Shown here one piece after another: positions 34,401 to 45,256 of a stretch of 64,000 nucleotides of DNA. Every line of letters starts with the position of its first letter. Within the stretch, counting starts at the first letter, position 1. Under the pieces are notes generated by a model that was not told the origin of the DNA, made no database searches, and saw only the letters and a program-made list of their open reading frames with translations. Position numbers and translations under genes: made by a program. This DNA is from Orobanche coerulescens (taxonomy: Eukaryota; Streptophyta; Magnoliopsida; Lamiales; Orobanchaceae): assembly GCA_033398695.1 (NCBI GenBank), contig CM065804.1:119779501-119843500 (forward strand), written 5' to 3'.

Positions 34401-35000
34401 ACGGCTAGCATTATACTAAACCACTTCATCCCGAAAAACTACCTACTTAAGGGTGATACCAAATGTTTGGAAGTCATACCTGCTAGGCTCTGCAAATCCA
34501 ACCTTGACATGATTGCATCTGAATATCTAATGATAAACCATGACATAGGTGCAAAACCAAAATCGTTTGACCACATACTACAGCCCGTGAACAAGCTTTA
34601 CATAACCTAACCTTAACTGGTTCCAGCGGCGAACCCAAACATATCAAATCAGAAAAATAAATTTCCAGAAACATTGAACACTTCAATGAAAGCTAATTTC
34701 CTTTACATTACCCCATTAGTTTCCATCTAATCCTTGCCAATATCAAAAAAAGTAAGCTTTCACCCGAGACCATTACTGATCAGGCTATCACAGTCATTTA
34801 TCAGCCTTGAACCAAACCTAGATCTAAAGTCAGCAAACCCAACTCACCTCATTAACCGACGTCATCCTGCCTTGAGACAACCAAGAAGTGGGATGCGATA
34901 CCTCCAAACACGGAACCCTAATCTACATCGCGGTCGTGAACCCCTCGAACCACCACCCGTCGATTCTCATCTAAATTCATGCAATATTTGGAGACAGTGA
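31500..35000 (-). pseudogene. CACTA-2 transposase-like gene, TNPA/Ptta type, degraded
   Basis: Exon-like pieces on the - strand only. A pyrimidine-rich leader lies at 35040-35160 (seen as GAGAGA on +), with an ATG near 34980. Further in: SWSQVPEKELLGEHVK (about 32775-32825), ENPLEATQNLDRLH (near 32640), then the best-preserved block at 32098-32300 reading DKYIISEDAKNWVLYQFRSF and PEEFPLSD with KYWAVEKFK. The C-terminal coil at 31500-31680 reads KVREMMKMLAEKNPDLNLKI. Order and motifs fit the plant Transposase_24 family. Stops and lost exon edges show it is dead. No TNP2-type catalytic transposase is seen. Confidence 0.6.
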
Positions 35001-35214
35001 GGGAGATGGGATCATATTATTCTTGTTGGTGTGTCTGGGTGAGGGTTTTAAACAAAGAGAGAACAGGAGATAGAAAAAAAAGAAGAATTTGCAGAGAGAA
35101 TTGAACAGAGAGAGGGAGAACGGGATGAGGATTAGAGATAGAGCGAGTTGAATGTTGAGAGAGAAAGTGAGGGGCGAGGTGAAGAGAGGATAGGGTAAAA
35201 CTTGAAAATTGAAA

Positions 35215-35485
35215 ATACTTTATTTGGACAGGCTAAAATATTTTAGCAAGCCCGCCTATTTTTTTTAGTGTTTAGTTACACTTTTTTTAAATAGCAACGG
35301 CTACACCAAATTTTATTTTAGCGTAGACATTCAATTTAGTCTATGGTAACACTAATTCATATCAATAATAACGTTAGAAAAATGTGTAGCCTTAAATCAA
35401 ATTTGACCAATTTTAAGGCATCTAAGGTTACACTTTTGCTTGTAACATCAAAAAAATATTGTTGAAAGCCATATATGGTGTAGTG
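35215..35485. repeat. CACTA-2 right subterminal repeats
   Basis: Repeated TTACAC, GCTACAC and GTAGAC units and an inverted terminus. The corresponding left array is at about 30757-31200 with TACACTTTGACC, GCTACACTAG and CTACACTTAT. Confidence 0.6.
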
Positions 35486-35776
35486 GATATATATTGAAAT
35501 ATTTGCTAAATATAAATTTACTGTAAGAATTTGTCTGCGAACAATTCATAGATTAAGTTGTATTCAAATAAGACTACTTGCTGTAAGATTGTGCTTATGA
35601 GCCAATCATAACTTAAGTTGCAATACACTTATTCTTGTAGGATTTCATGTTTTAGGTTTTATTGCTTTTTTTGCGCCAGGCTCATGATAATAGGTAGGAG
35701 CATAAATTGCGAGTAGATCAAATTTTAGTCTAATTCTTGAAGACAGCCTTATGTTTAAAAATGGTTTTGGCATAAT

Positions 35777-36083
35777 CAAAAAGGGGGAAATTGTTGGGAA
35801 AAATAATACCCCAAGTGTTTCGATAAATACACCCTACACAGCATGCCTGTATAGCGGAACTTCATACAGCGCCCAATAAGTCATATCCCACAGCTAGCAG
35901 TAGTTTCAGCGTACAACAAGAAGGTTGTTGTCTACAGTAAAGAAGTTGTAGGTGTTTTACTTATGAAAAGTAAAACACAATCCAACAGTATATAGAGTTA
36001 AAACATTAAACAGTTAGTTCAACATCTCTGAAACAACTCCGAACGATAGCCACAACACAAAAATACAGAAAGTCGTTAAGCAC
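35777..36083 (+). repeat. Copia A polypurine tract and start of 3' LTR
   Basis: AAAAAGGGGGAAATTG leads into TGTTGGGAAAAATAATACC at 35792, the usual Sirevirus-type junction. The LTR is followed for only about 290 bases before sequence of uncertain origin; its 3' end is not found. Confidence 0.7.
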
Positions 36084-37327
36084 TTATGTATGTATGAAAC
36101 ATATGGGTCTAAGTGCCATCATCTCGCATGAAAGTGATATCATATAAGCTACGAAAAAACTCCAAACCATGCAACACAACTGGGAACGAAATCTAGAATC
36201 CTCCAACGCGAACGACAATATAACAAATACGTAAAAAATAACTTGGACCTCATGCAATCTCCTTAAGGGATACATCCACATTATGCACACATTACATCTT
36301 AACCCAATTATAAAAATATTAATGTCGAAAATGAAAACCATTTTGCAAATCAGAAAATGTTCCAAACTCGGACTTGAAAGTTTATATCGAATAAAACTGC
36401 GAAATGTTTTTCGTTTAATCTTGGGAACTATCATCATTCTTTTAAAATAACATCGTTATAAGTTAAAATAAAAGTTTTCATCTCTCACCCTTTTCAAAAG
36501 AGACCATGTTTTCATCTTAGAACACGGAAATTCTTTGTGTGACGGATTTTCAAGTCATACACTTGAGTCAAATATTAAATTTAAATTTTTTCCTTGATGC
36601 AAATTCAAACATGCCAAAGGTTTAATGATGGTATCACCTTTGCAAATGCTCAGAGGCATTCCTGAAAATCCATTTTCCCAAATACCATCAAAAGACCTCT
36701 TAGAAAATCATGACCAGTTTACCAAAGCTCAAAGAACTCTAAAGTGTACATTGAGTCACTGCTTACACACACCGACAAAATATTTTAGAGTATCGGTTTT
36801 CAGAAAACCATTTTCATGCATGCAACGGAAAATATAACTAATTGAACAATTCAATTCCCATCCACATAATTATCCGATATCCAAAATTACAAGTTCAACC
36901 AGCACAACTTTAAATACCAAATTCAAACAAAGGTTAACATAATCTGTCTCGATTCTCAAAAAACTCTATCACCGACATGCCTTCTAAAAATAAATAATGT
37001 TCAGAAAACATAACATACTCAACTACACATAATCAAATTTATCAATATATTCTAACCACTTCACGCGCAATGCATCATAAGTATCAAGTACAAGTTTCAT
37101 CTCACATCAAACATATAAACAAAGTTATGCAATCCAAAATATAACACCTAAAGAGGATACTTACATCCCCAGGTCGCACGAAGACCCATGATACTAATCT
37201 CAAACGACAATATAGATGACACGACATCACAATGTAAAACTTTGTCAATCGAGAAAACGAATGACACGGCAAAATACAAATTGATAATTGATGACTCGAC
37301 TCAACCCGATAGCCTAAGTTTACACAA
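36084..37327. other. Unassigned AT-rich sequence, possibly E7 internal remnant
   Basis: Nothing coding recognised on either strand. The right end (37100-37327) is the leader of E7: on the - strand a donor-like GTAAGT starts at 37164, as in E3 and E4. No gag is found to the left, so the E7 body was lost or replaced. Confidence 0.45.
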
Positions 37328-37344
37328 CCTAAGCTCTGATACCA
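37328..37344 (-). other. E7 primer binding site, initiator tRNA-Met
   Basis: On the - strand TGGTATCAGAGCTTAGG lies four bases from the LTR edge (37349). The first 12 bases are a perfect match to the usual initiator tRNA-Met site. Confidence 0.85.
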
Positions 37345-37348
37345 TAAA

Positions 37349-39772
37349 TGTAACACCTCAAAACCACAAAGGAATGTCACACGCCCTGGACCCTTTTCAC
37401 AATGATCTACCAGGCTAGGCACTACAAAAGACATCACAAGGTTTGAAGGTTAGGGTCAAACTATAACACTACAGACCAACAAGGTCAAACACTTAAAATC
37501 CCTGGACCGATGGGGCCACATCCAAGACATGAGTAACATAATCCGATTAATTTACATCACATACCCACACAGGGGTCAATATACAATAGCGAAAATGAGA
37601 TACAACTCAACATAATAAGAAACTCAGACTCCTATCGCAGATTATCATCACCCATGCCGCCTGTGACTGCTCCCTCGAACTAGGAATACCTAAAATTCAT
37701 AAAACACATTTCCCCCATTTAAGGGGTTAGCAACTGGAATTTGCTATTACAAGTACTCCAATCATACAAATATACCATGCAAATATCAATCACGAATCAA
37801 GCGACAACAAACATTAGAAGAACTTCCCGAGAGGTTTTAATGTTTAGAAAAATAAACTAAAGTCTTCAGAAACAAATCATCATCTCGGGAGTTTTAAAAA
37901 ACAGAAAGCCTTTAGGACCTCTAGTCCTTCGTTATAAAACCTTTTTCAAGAGTATTAGGATCTGAGCCCAAATCTCATTCCACAACCCAAAAGTTTTATA
38001 AAATGTAAAACCTTTCAAAAACCGATTAGGTCTCAGCCCAACAATCATTTCCATAAAATGTCCTTTCAAAATCCTAAAACACCAAAACATGCTCGTGACC
38101 CTGTGATCTCCTACCATGTGTCTCCGTAGGTTCAACAACCCACAAGAATTGAGCCAAACAAAACAATAACAACATCCGGTCCTCGACTCCGTGATCCCTT
38201 GACAAAAGTCACCGTAGGTCCCATCAAACCCGCACGATTGGACTATGTCGTGTCCCTACCCACTGATCACCTGTCTTATGTCATTGTAGGCCTCGTCAAA
38301 CCCACATGATTGGAGCTCAGCACCCCTTATAAGCTCCGCCGAACCCACATGAGTGAACTTAGTAACACAACACACAACATTCACATTCAATCACACCATA
38401 ATGCACACTGCGATCATTTACAAAGACATCACAAACTTTATACAACCAACACAAAATATATTCTTTCATCGACAACTAGGCGCAATGCATTTCCAAGTGT
38501 ATAAACAAACCAACACAATATATATCCATCAATCCCAACTCGACACAATACACATCAAAGAATATAAACGAGATCAACACAACCGTCACCACCTCATAGT
38601 TCCACAACAAGGATTAATCAAGAACAACATTAACACAATGATATATTTATGATGAACAACCACATAAATCACATTCAACAAGAATGACCAAACCAACACA
38701 AAACCAAACAATGAACTTCAGTTCCCAAGTATAAATTGTATAGACAAGGTACTTTCCTCAGTAATCAACACCCAAATACTCCGACGAACATGGCCCGACA
38801 AAAAATCCCAAAAACCTACAATCTCTACGAGAACACAACTGAAACACAATTACCACATGCATAACAACCAAACACGATAGACGCCCAACGCCTGAAGAGA
38901 ATCCCATTGAGACATTTAAACCAACATTAAATGTTCAAGGTTTCTCAAGAACACAAAAATCATCAATCGGGTGGAACGAATCCAAGATATGGATATACAA
39001 TCCGTAGAATATGATAAACAACATCATATAACACCAACCGATTCATTAAAGTCCGACTAGAATAGAAATCAAGAGATTTCCCAAAAAGTCAACATAGGGA
39101 TTTTCAAGAATACCTTCGGTCCAGACGAAACAGAATAATGATGATGTAAATCACGGATAAGGCTTTCCAAAATGATGAACAACGATACCCTAAACCACAA
39201 CTCTCGACTTGTCATCCAACATTGGACAAGAAAACCAAAGGGGGAAGAAAATGGTGAAAAACGTGAAATGAAGTGCTACTCTGCTGTTATATAGCAGTTT
39301 CATGTTACGATCGTAACACATGAAGTTTATGGCCGTAACCTCGTTCCTTGTGGAAGTACTATACGAGTCCTATGGCTGTAAGTCTCCCTCTACCCAACCA
39401 CATGAAAAACCACAACAATAGGATTACGACCATAACACAAGGCCATTATGGCCGTAACACTAACAACTTTACGTCGTAACTCATGATATTCACGACTCTC
39501 GACAAGCCTAGACCCCACAGTCACACCACCAAAGACTCAAGAAGAAATTACATGAACGACGGAATATGACATACAATACCAAAAGCACATGCAAACCATC
39601 AAAACAACACACGCGACAGCGAGTCACAGTCGAAGAATATAACAATAGGATCATAACAAATGGTACACACCACGTCAAAATAATTTAATCTACTCGACAA
39701 GGGAAAAAATATACGGCACAAAAGGACACCTAATTTTCAAGACAATTGGAAATGAAAATCTCGGGTATTACA
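37349..39772 (-). repeat. E7: LTR of a truncated Tekay-like element
   Basis: 2424 bp from TGTAACACC to TCGGGTATTACA, termini like those of E3. The adjoining primer site makes it a 5' LTR on the - strand. A TATATA lies at 39288-39293 (- strand). Its outer 586 bases are duplicated at 40584-41172. No partner LTR is in the window. Confidence 0.85.
39288..39480 (-). promoter_or_regulatory. E7 LTR promoter: TATA and palindrome cluster
   Basis: TATATA at 39288-39293 (- strand). Eleven bases upstream is a perfect 14-bp palindrome GTTACGATCGTAAC (39304-39317), followed by decayed relatives TATGGCCGTAAC, ATTACGACCATAAC and TTATGGCCGTAAC up to 39475. The duplicated copy (40699-40870) keeps the same set. 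Confidence 0.65.
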
Positions 39773-40440
39773 ATTTTTGGAACTAATTTCGAAGGCACTA
39801 AGCTTAGAATCTATGCCGTTGTTTCAAAGGTGTATCCCCCAAATGAAGTGGAAAAATAAAAGTAACCCATCATTGATCTAACCATCTCTAAGAGGATTAG
39901 GTTCCTTCACGCAGCAACATCATTTCGTTGTGAAGTTCCTGGCACAGTGACTTGTGAGGTAATCCCATCGATTGCCAAGAAATCCAAAAACTCTACACTA
40001 CGGTATTTGCCGCCATGATCAGATCATAGTGACTTGATACTCTTATCATGATGCTTATCCATTTTATTTGTAAAGCATCTGAACTTTTCAAAGACTCCAA
40101 ACTTACATTAAATCAAATCTATTTATCCATATATCAAATAATTATCTATGAACATGATGAATTATTCGAAACCACTCCTACCTAGATATTCATTAAACCA
40201 CATATGTCTATATGTACCAATTCCAACACATCTTGGGCCCGATATCTCTTGGCTTTAAAAGCCCTTTTAGTCATCTTACCTTATATACAAAATTCACATA
40301 TTCGAAATGACTCCACGTGGAATGAATCCAATAAGCCATCTTCTACCAATCACCAAATCCTTCTAAGATTAACATGCCCTAATCATAAATATCACAGAGA
40401 TACTTAATTTATGCTCTAAGATTTCTTTCTTTGGTCATAG
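39773..40440 (-). pseudogene. Copia B integrase remnant, copy 1
   Basis: The - strand encodes decayed copia integrase core: SDHGGKYRSVEFLDFLA, then ITSQVTAPGT, TLLEMVRSMMGYF and the LVPSKLVP segment. Stops are frequent. It abuts the E7 LTR end directly, so E7 inserted in or recombined with copia B. Confidence 0.78.
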
Positions 40441-41172
40441 TATACCATCTTACAGCTTAGGAGGGGGGGTTGAATAATTGTACTATTTTTTGAAGTTTGA
40501 TTTTCATAGCGGAAGTCTAAACTAAGTTGCTTGGTGCTTACAGGATTTTAAAGTAAGTATAATATAAACCACAGTAAGTATAGTACCCTAAACCACAACT
40601 CTCGACTTCTCATCCAACATTGGACAAGAAAACCAATGGGGGAAGAAAATGGTGAAAAACGTGAAATGAAGTGTTACTCTGCTGTTTTATAGCAGTTTCA
40701 TGTTACGATCGTAACACATGAAGTTTATGGCCGTAACCTCATTCCTTGTGGAAGTACTATACGAATCCTATGTCCGTAAGTATCCCTCTGCCCAACCACA
40801 TGAAAAACCACAACAATAGGATTACGGCCATAACACAAGGCCATTATGGCCGTAACACTAAAAACTTTACGGTCATCACTCATGATATTCACGACTCTCG
40901 ACAAGCCTCGACCCCACAGTCACACCATCAAAGACTCAAGAAGAAATTACATGAACGACGAAATATGACATACAATACCAAAAGCACATGCAAACCATCA
41001 AAACAACACACGCGACAGCGAGTCACACTCGAAGAATATAACAAAAGGGTCATAACAAACGATACACACCACGTCAAAATAATTTAATCTACTCGACAAG
41101 GGAAAAAAATATATGGCACAAAAGGACACCTAATTTTCAAGACAATTGGAAATGAAAATTTCGGGTATTACA

Positions 41173-41830
41173 GTTTTTGGAACTAATTTCGAAGGCACTA
41201 AGCTTAGAATCTATGCCGTTGTTTCAAAGGTGTATCCCCCAAATGAAGTGGGAAAATAAAAGTAACCCATCATTGATCTAACCATCTCTAAGAGGGTTAG
41301 CTTCCTTCATGCAGCAACATCATTTCGTTGTGAAGTTCCTGGCGCAGTGACTTGTGAGGTAATCCCATCGATTGCCAAGAAATCCAAAAACTCTACACTA
41401 CGATATTTGCCGCCATGATCAGATCATAGTGACTTGATACTCATATCATGATGCTTATCCATTTTATTTTTAAAGCATCTGAACTTTTCAAAGACTCCAA
41501 ACTTACATTACATCAAATCGATGTATCCATATATCAAATAATTATCTCTGAACATGATGAATTATTCGAAACCACCCCTACCTAGATATTCATTAAACCA
41601 CATATGTCTATATGTTCCAATTACAACACATCTTAGGCCTGATATCTCTTGGCTTTAAAAGTCCTTTTAGTCATCTTACCTTATATACAAAATTCACATA
41701 TTCGAAATGACTCCACGTGGAATGAATCCAATAAGCCATCTTCTACCAATCACCAAATCCTTCTAAGATTAACATGCCCTAATCATAAATATCACAGAGA
41801 TAATTTATTCTCTAAGCTTTCTTTCTTTGG
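41173..41830 (-). pseudogene. Copia B integrase remnant, copy 2
   Basis: Second copy of the same integrase piece produced by the tandem duplication. It reads KFRCFKNKMDKHHDMSIKSL, SDHGGKYRSVEFLDFLA and SQVTAPGTSQRNDVAA with stops. Confidence 0.78.
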
Positions 41831-41842
41831 TCATAGTATACC

Positions 41843-42719
41843 ATCTTACAGCTTAGGAGGGGGGGTTGAATAATTGTACTCTTTTTCGAAGTTTGACTTT
41901 CATAGCGGAAGTCTCAAACTAAGTTGCTTGGTGCTTACAGGGTTTTAAAGTAAGTATAATATAAACCACAGTAAGTATAGAAAGTAATAACCCACAAGTT
42001 TAATGTGGTTCGAGGTAAACCCCTCTACGTCCACATGTCCTCAACACAGGAGTAAAAAGTTTTTTAAAATCAAGGCACAATTATATAATTTTAACTAAAC
42101 CGGTCATTGTATCGTTCATAAAGATTGATACAACTGACTGTAGTTTGAGTCGTTCACACAAATTGGCTGTAGGCTTCTTCTACTTGCTTATTCTCACACA
42201 GATTGAAATTGTGTCCTTGAACTCTATTCTTCCCACACAGGCTGAAATAGATCGACTTAGTCTACATGGGGCTATGGGTCTCAACAATAAGGTTTCTGAA
42301 GTAACACGAATGGAACAACAAATGTAGGCTATGACAGCTTCACTGTAGTTTTGTTGTTCTCTGTTGAGGACTTTGATATTTTTTCTCTCAAGATATTCGC
42401 TCTTTGCTTGAAGTAATATATTTCTCTTGGATAGTAAATTCTTGATCAATCAGTAAGTCGTTAAGGAGTAATGTCCTCTTCATTGGGCTATTTATAACCT
42501 TGGAAATAGATTTGTTATAAATGTAGCAGTTGTACGATTGGTGAGATTTAGACAGATCTGATTGGTGTCTTCAGAATGTTTGAATTAAAAAAGTTTTGCA
42601 TTTAATGCTTCAGACATTATCTTTGATCCACATTGAATGCTCTTCAGTCTTCAGTATTTTCGGCCAATTAATATTGTCCTATCAGCATTAAATACTACTT
42701 TAAAACTGCAAATACTTTG
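41843..42719 (-). repeat. Copia B LTR, truncated
   Basis: On the - strand it ends TTCAACCCCCCCTCCTAAGC before a degenerate TGGTATAC that sits where an initiator tRNA-Met primer site would be. TATAAATA at 42489-42496 (- strand) precedes GCCC. The left part is therefore R/U5 and the far part is cut by E4 at 42719. The gag and protease expected between primer site and integrase are missing. Confidence 0.55.
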
Positions 42720-42856
42720 TGTAATGCCGGGATAATTATTGTGTATTTATCTTGTAAGATTCAACTTTGTGATGTTATTATTCGGAGGTTGGTTTCCCGT
42801 ATTTCGTACCCTTACATTTTGGTATCTCCAGCATTCTGCATGCATGGTTCTGCACG

Positions 42857-43256
42857 TGTTAACGTACGCTATCAGACGTCCATAACATACGCTAAGACTG
42901 CAGCATTACGTACGTTATCTGATATGCTTAACGTACGTAAGCTAAGTCAACTTGGGATCGGATAAGGGTCGGCATGTGGGGGCCAAGGAAGGGGCCGGGA
43001 AGATTCGTGTGATGTTCTGCGTGAACCTGGACATAGGTGTTGCGTACGCTATGGTGCATGTTGTACGTACGCTAAGGACATGGATATTACTTACGTAAAA
43101 CCATTGTGATTACGTACGTAAGGCAATGCCAAAATCAGGCCTGTGAGTTCTGGTCAGACGACTACGTACGCTAAAGTTAGGGTATAACGTGCGTTAAGTT
43201 TGTTGCGTACGTAAGGTTATTTGCATAACGTAAGTAATGCCCAAAATTCTATTTAT
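42857..43256 (+). promoter_or_regulatory. E4 LTR promoter: palindrome cluster and TATA-like site
   Basis: About ten copies of palindromic or near-palindromic units: TTAACGTACGCTA, ATTACGTACGTTA, TTAACGTACGTAAG, TTACGTACGTAAGG. The last (TAACGTAAGTAA) ends about 12 bases before TATTTAT at 43250. The 3' LTR keeps better copies at 59237-59617, the last (TAACGTACGTAA) just before TATTTATAG at 59629. Confidence 0.68.
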
Positions 43257-44371
43257 GGACCTCGGCCCTATTTTATTTCTCACCTTTCCTTTGGCCGATT
43301 TTTCGTGTTCTAGAGATCTTTCATCACCTCTTATCCTTCATATCATCTTCTGGGACGATTCTTGGGAAGCTTAGGCCTTGTAGAATGGTGTTCAAGCTTC
43401 CGGTGTTTGAGTTTATTCAAGTTCTTCATTGTTCATCAATTTATTGAGGTATGTGATCCTTCACCAACTAATTTAGCATGATCTTAGTAACATTTTGGAC
43501 CTGTTTTGAGTAGACCGAATCAGTTATCTTCTTGAGGAGCCTTTCATCATGGTTTAGTAGATTAAATTCAATTATTTTCGATTCCTCTTGGTTGTTGAAA
43601 TCGTTGAGCAAACCTTCTAGTGATTAGATTATTGATTAGTGCATCTTGAGATTGTAAACCTAATTATATCTAGTTTTCAAAGATTATCTTAGTTTATGAG
43701 AATGGTATGATCGAACATTCGGTGAAAAATTAACAGATTGAACTTAAGGATTTATTCGTAGAAGGAGACTAGTGAACAAGTCTTTATGATGATTCGTCGA
43801 AGTTTCGGGTATCTTGTTATAATAGAACATGATTAGAATCCTCCTTGGATGAATTCCATGTTATGTTTTACCAATCAACCGAAGGAATTATGTTGGAACT
43901 TAGAAAGTATTCTATTGAGCTATTGCGAGGACGAATAGCGTAGTATCGGTTCAACCAAATTATGATAGGGCAGAATAGTCCATCGCCATTATAGGGTGTA
44001 TCATGCCTTTTGATGATTCATTTGATGATTTGAACGATTATCCGAAACCTTTAGTTATACCGATATTATTGTTCGATGAAGGTTTGCATTCCGGTGAACC
44101 GATCAAGTGAGAATTCTCCAAACGGATTGAAGACTATTGATAGTAGAAATTCTTGTCGCCATTTGTTGAGGCAAGTATCGTATTTTGAAAGTTTGTGAAA
44201 AATTGATGAATTTGATCATGCATATGGTTTATTCGTGTTGTTGACATGGGATTATTTCTTTAAATTGTCATGACATTTGCTATCGATTTGATGTACGTTC
44301 ATGTTGATGAACATATCGATTTTCTTGCATATGTATATGCAAAGTTGTGTTATGTGTAAGTTGTGATGATC

Positions 44372-44556
44372 CGAAGGGATCAAGCGATCTATGCTGAGGG
44401 CGCTGGATCGGATGTCCACCTCGTGTTGGTCCGACGGGATCATCTTGGGATCTATGCTGAGGGTCCTGGATCATTGGACGGGTTTTTCCACCTCGTGTTG
44501 GTCCGACGGGATCATCTTGGGATCTATGCTGAGGGCGCTGGATCGTTGGAATACCC
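44372..44556 (+). repeat. E4 LTR GATC-rich subrepeats
   Basis: Three units of about 74 bp, each with ATCTATGCTGAGGG, a GGATC half, CCACCTCGTGTTGGTCC and GACGGGATCATCTTGG. Homologous to the E3 subrepeats in reverse orientation, matching the opposite orientation of the elements. 3' LTR copies at 60749-60930. Confidence 0.85.
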
Positions 44557-45019
44557 ATGTTGTGTTGATTGAATCTTATGGATTCGTATTGTTGGATTCC
44601 GGTAGCGGAAGTACGTATTGTGTATGTTTTTATGCATTGTTGTTGCATATTTATGTGTTCCGATACTTTTACTAGCATTGTTTTTTCTAACCCCTTCGGG
44701 GGTGGACATTTGTTTTGATGTTCAGGTAGCCGAGGAGCGGGGAAGCAGCCACAGTACCGCCATGACGATGAAGTGGCTCAATGATGTTAAATGTTGTTGT
44801 TGTTTTGTTTTCTTAGTACTCGGGTACGCGTATGTCATTGATGTTTTGGATATGGTTGTATTGATGGACTTTTTGAATCTTTAAAACTAGTTTCGTATTG
44901 TAACCTTATTGACACTTTGATGTTACTTTCTGTTTGTTTCTAATTTAGTGTTGTAAATTCTTATACAAAAGATTTACGGCGCTGTAATTGTTCCGAATAT
45001 ATCGGGGTGTTACAGATTA

Positions 45020-45032
45020 TGGTATCGGAGCT
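45020..45032 (+). other. E4 primer binding site, initiator tRNA-Met
   Basis: TGGTATCGGAGCT five bases inside the 5' LTR, with the same single mismatch as E3. Confidence 0.87.
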
Positions 45033-45144
45033 AAGATTCATGGATATCTTGGAAATCGGGTTAGTTGGGTCTGTTTATATTATTTGATTTTTGGGTCGTT
45101 TGTAACATCACTGCTGAGCCAGCATCGTCGTGTGGACCGTGGTT

Positions 45145-45255
45145 GTAAGTCTCCTAATCTCAAATACTACCGTTTTATTTAATTCCTGCTTTGTGATTAT
45201 TGACAGACTTTCTTTTAGAAATTTTGCCCTGGATAATGAGTAATTGTGTTTACAG
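45145..45255 (+). other. E4 putative leader intron
   Basis: Donor TT|GTAAGTCTCC at 45145 and acceptor TGTTTACAG ending 45255, one base before the gag ATG at 45257. It is 111 bp, the same length and ends as in E3. Confidence 0.55.
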
Positions 45256-45256
45256 T

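Larger units (their letters stand above)
30757..35485 (-). mobile_element. CACTA-2: 4.7-kb CACTA (En/Spm-type) transposon
   Basis: Left end CACTACACCACTTATGG and right end CCATATATGGTGTAGTG are inverted repeats with a perfect outer CACTACACCA, flanked by GAT. The subterminal regions (30780-31200 and 35215-35470) repeat short motifs such as GCTACAC and GTAGAC in both orientations. The interior holds a decayed, intron-containing transposase gene on the - strand. Termini differ from CACTA-1, so the two belong to different families. Confidence 0.88.
25148..36083 (+). mobile_element. Copia A: truncated Sirevirus-like Ty1/copia element
   Basis: Lacks its 5' LTR, gag, protease and integrase. It begins in the integrase-RT linker, then RT and RNase H (to about 27730), a spacer, a decayed env-position ORF (28467-30300), noncoding sequence, a polypurine tract at 35777-35791 and the start of the 3' LTR at 35792. 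Long sequence between RNase H and LTR with an extra ORF is the Sirevirus layout. Two CACTA elements lie inside it. The right limit near 36083 is where recognisable LTR sequence fades. Confidence 0.78.
39186..41980. repeat. Direct tandem duplication, about 1.4 kb x 2
   Basis: 39186-40583 and 40584-41980 are head-to-tail copies. Each contains the outer 0.59 kb of the E7 LTR, a copia B integrase remnant and the start of copia B LTR sequence. The junction GTATAG|TACCC lies at 40583/40584. Scattered substitutions and small indels show it is not recent. Confidence 0.88.
42720..45014 (+). repeat. E4 5' LTR
   Basis: 2295 bp, TGTAATGCC...GGTGTTACA. Carries the palindrome cluster, a TATTTAT site and three GATC-rich subrepeats at 44372-44556. 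Confidence 0.93.

Noticed and set aside
36084..36437. 117-codon - strand ORF as a membrane protein gene
   Set aside because: It is rich in hydrophobic residues only because the strand is T-rich; no recognisable domain and it lies in degraded repeat sequence.
44363..44675. Overlapping ORFs in E3 and E4 LTRs (for example 44391-44675, 60742-60951)
   Set aside because: They arise from the three-copy GATC-rich subrepeats, which stay open in several frames; no start context or domain.
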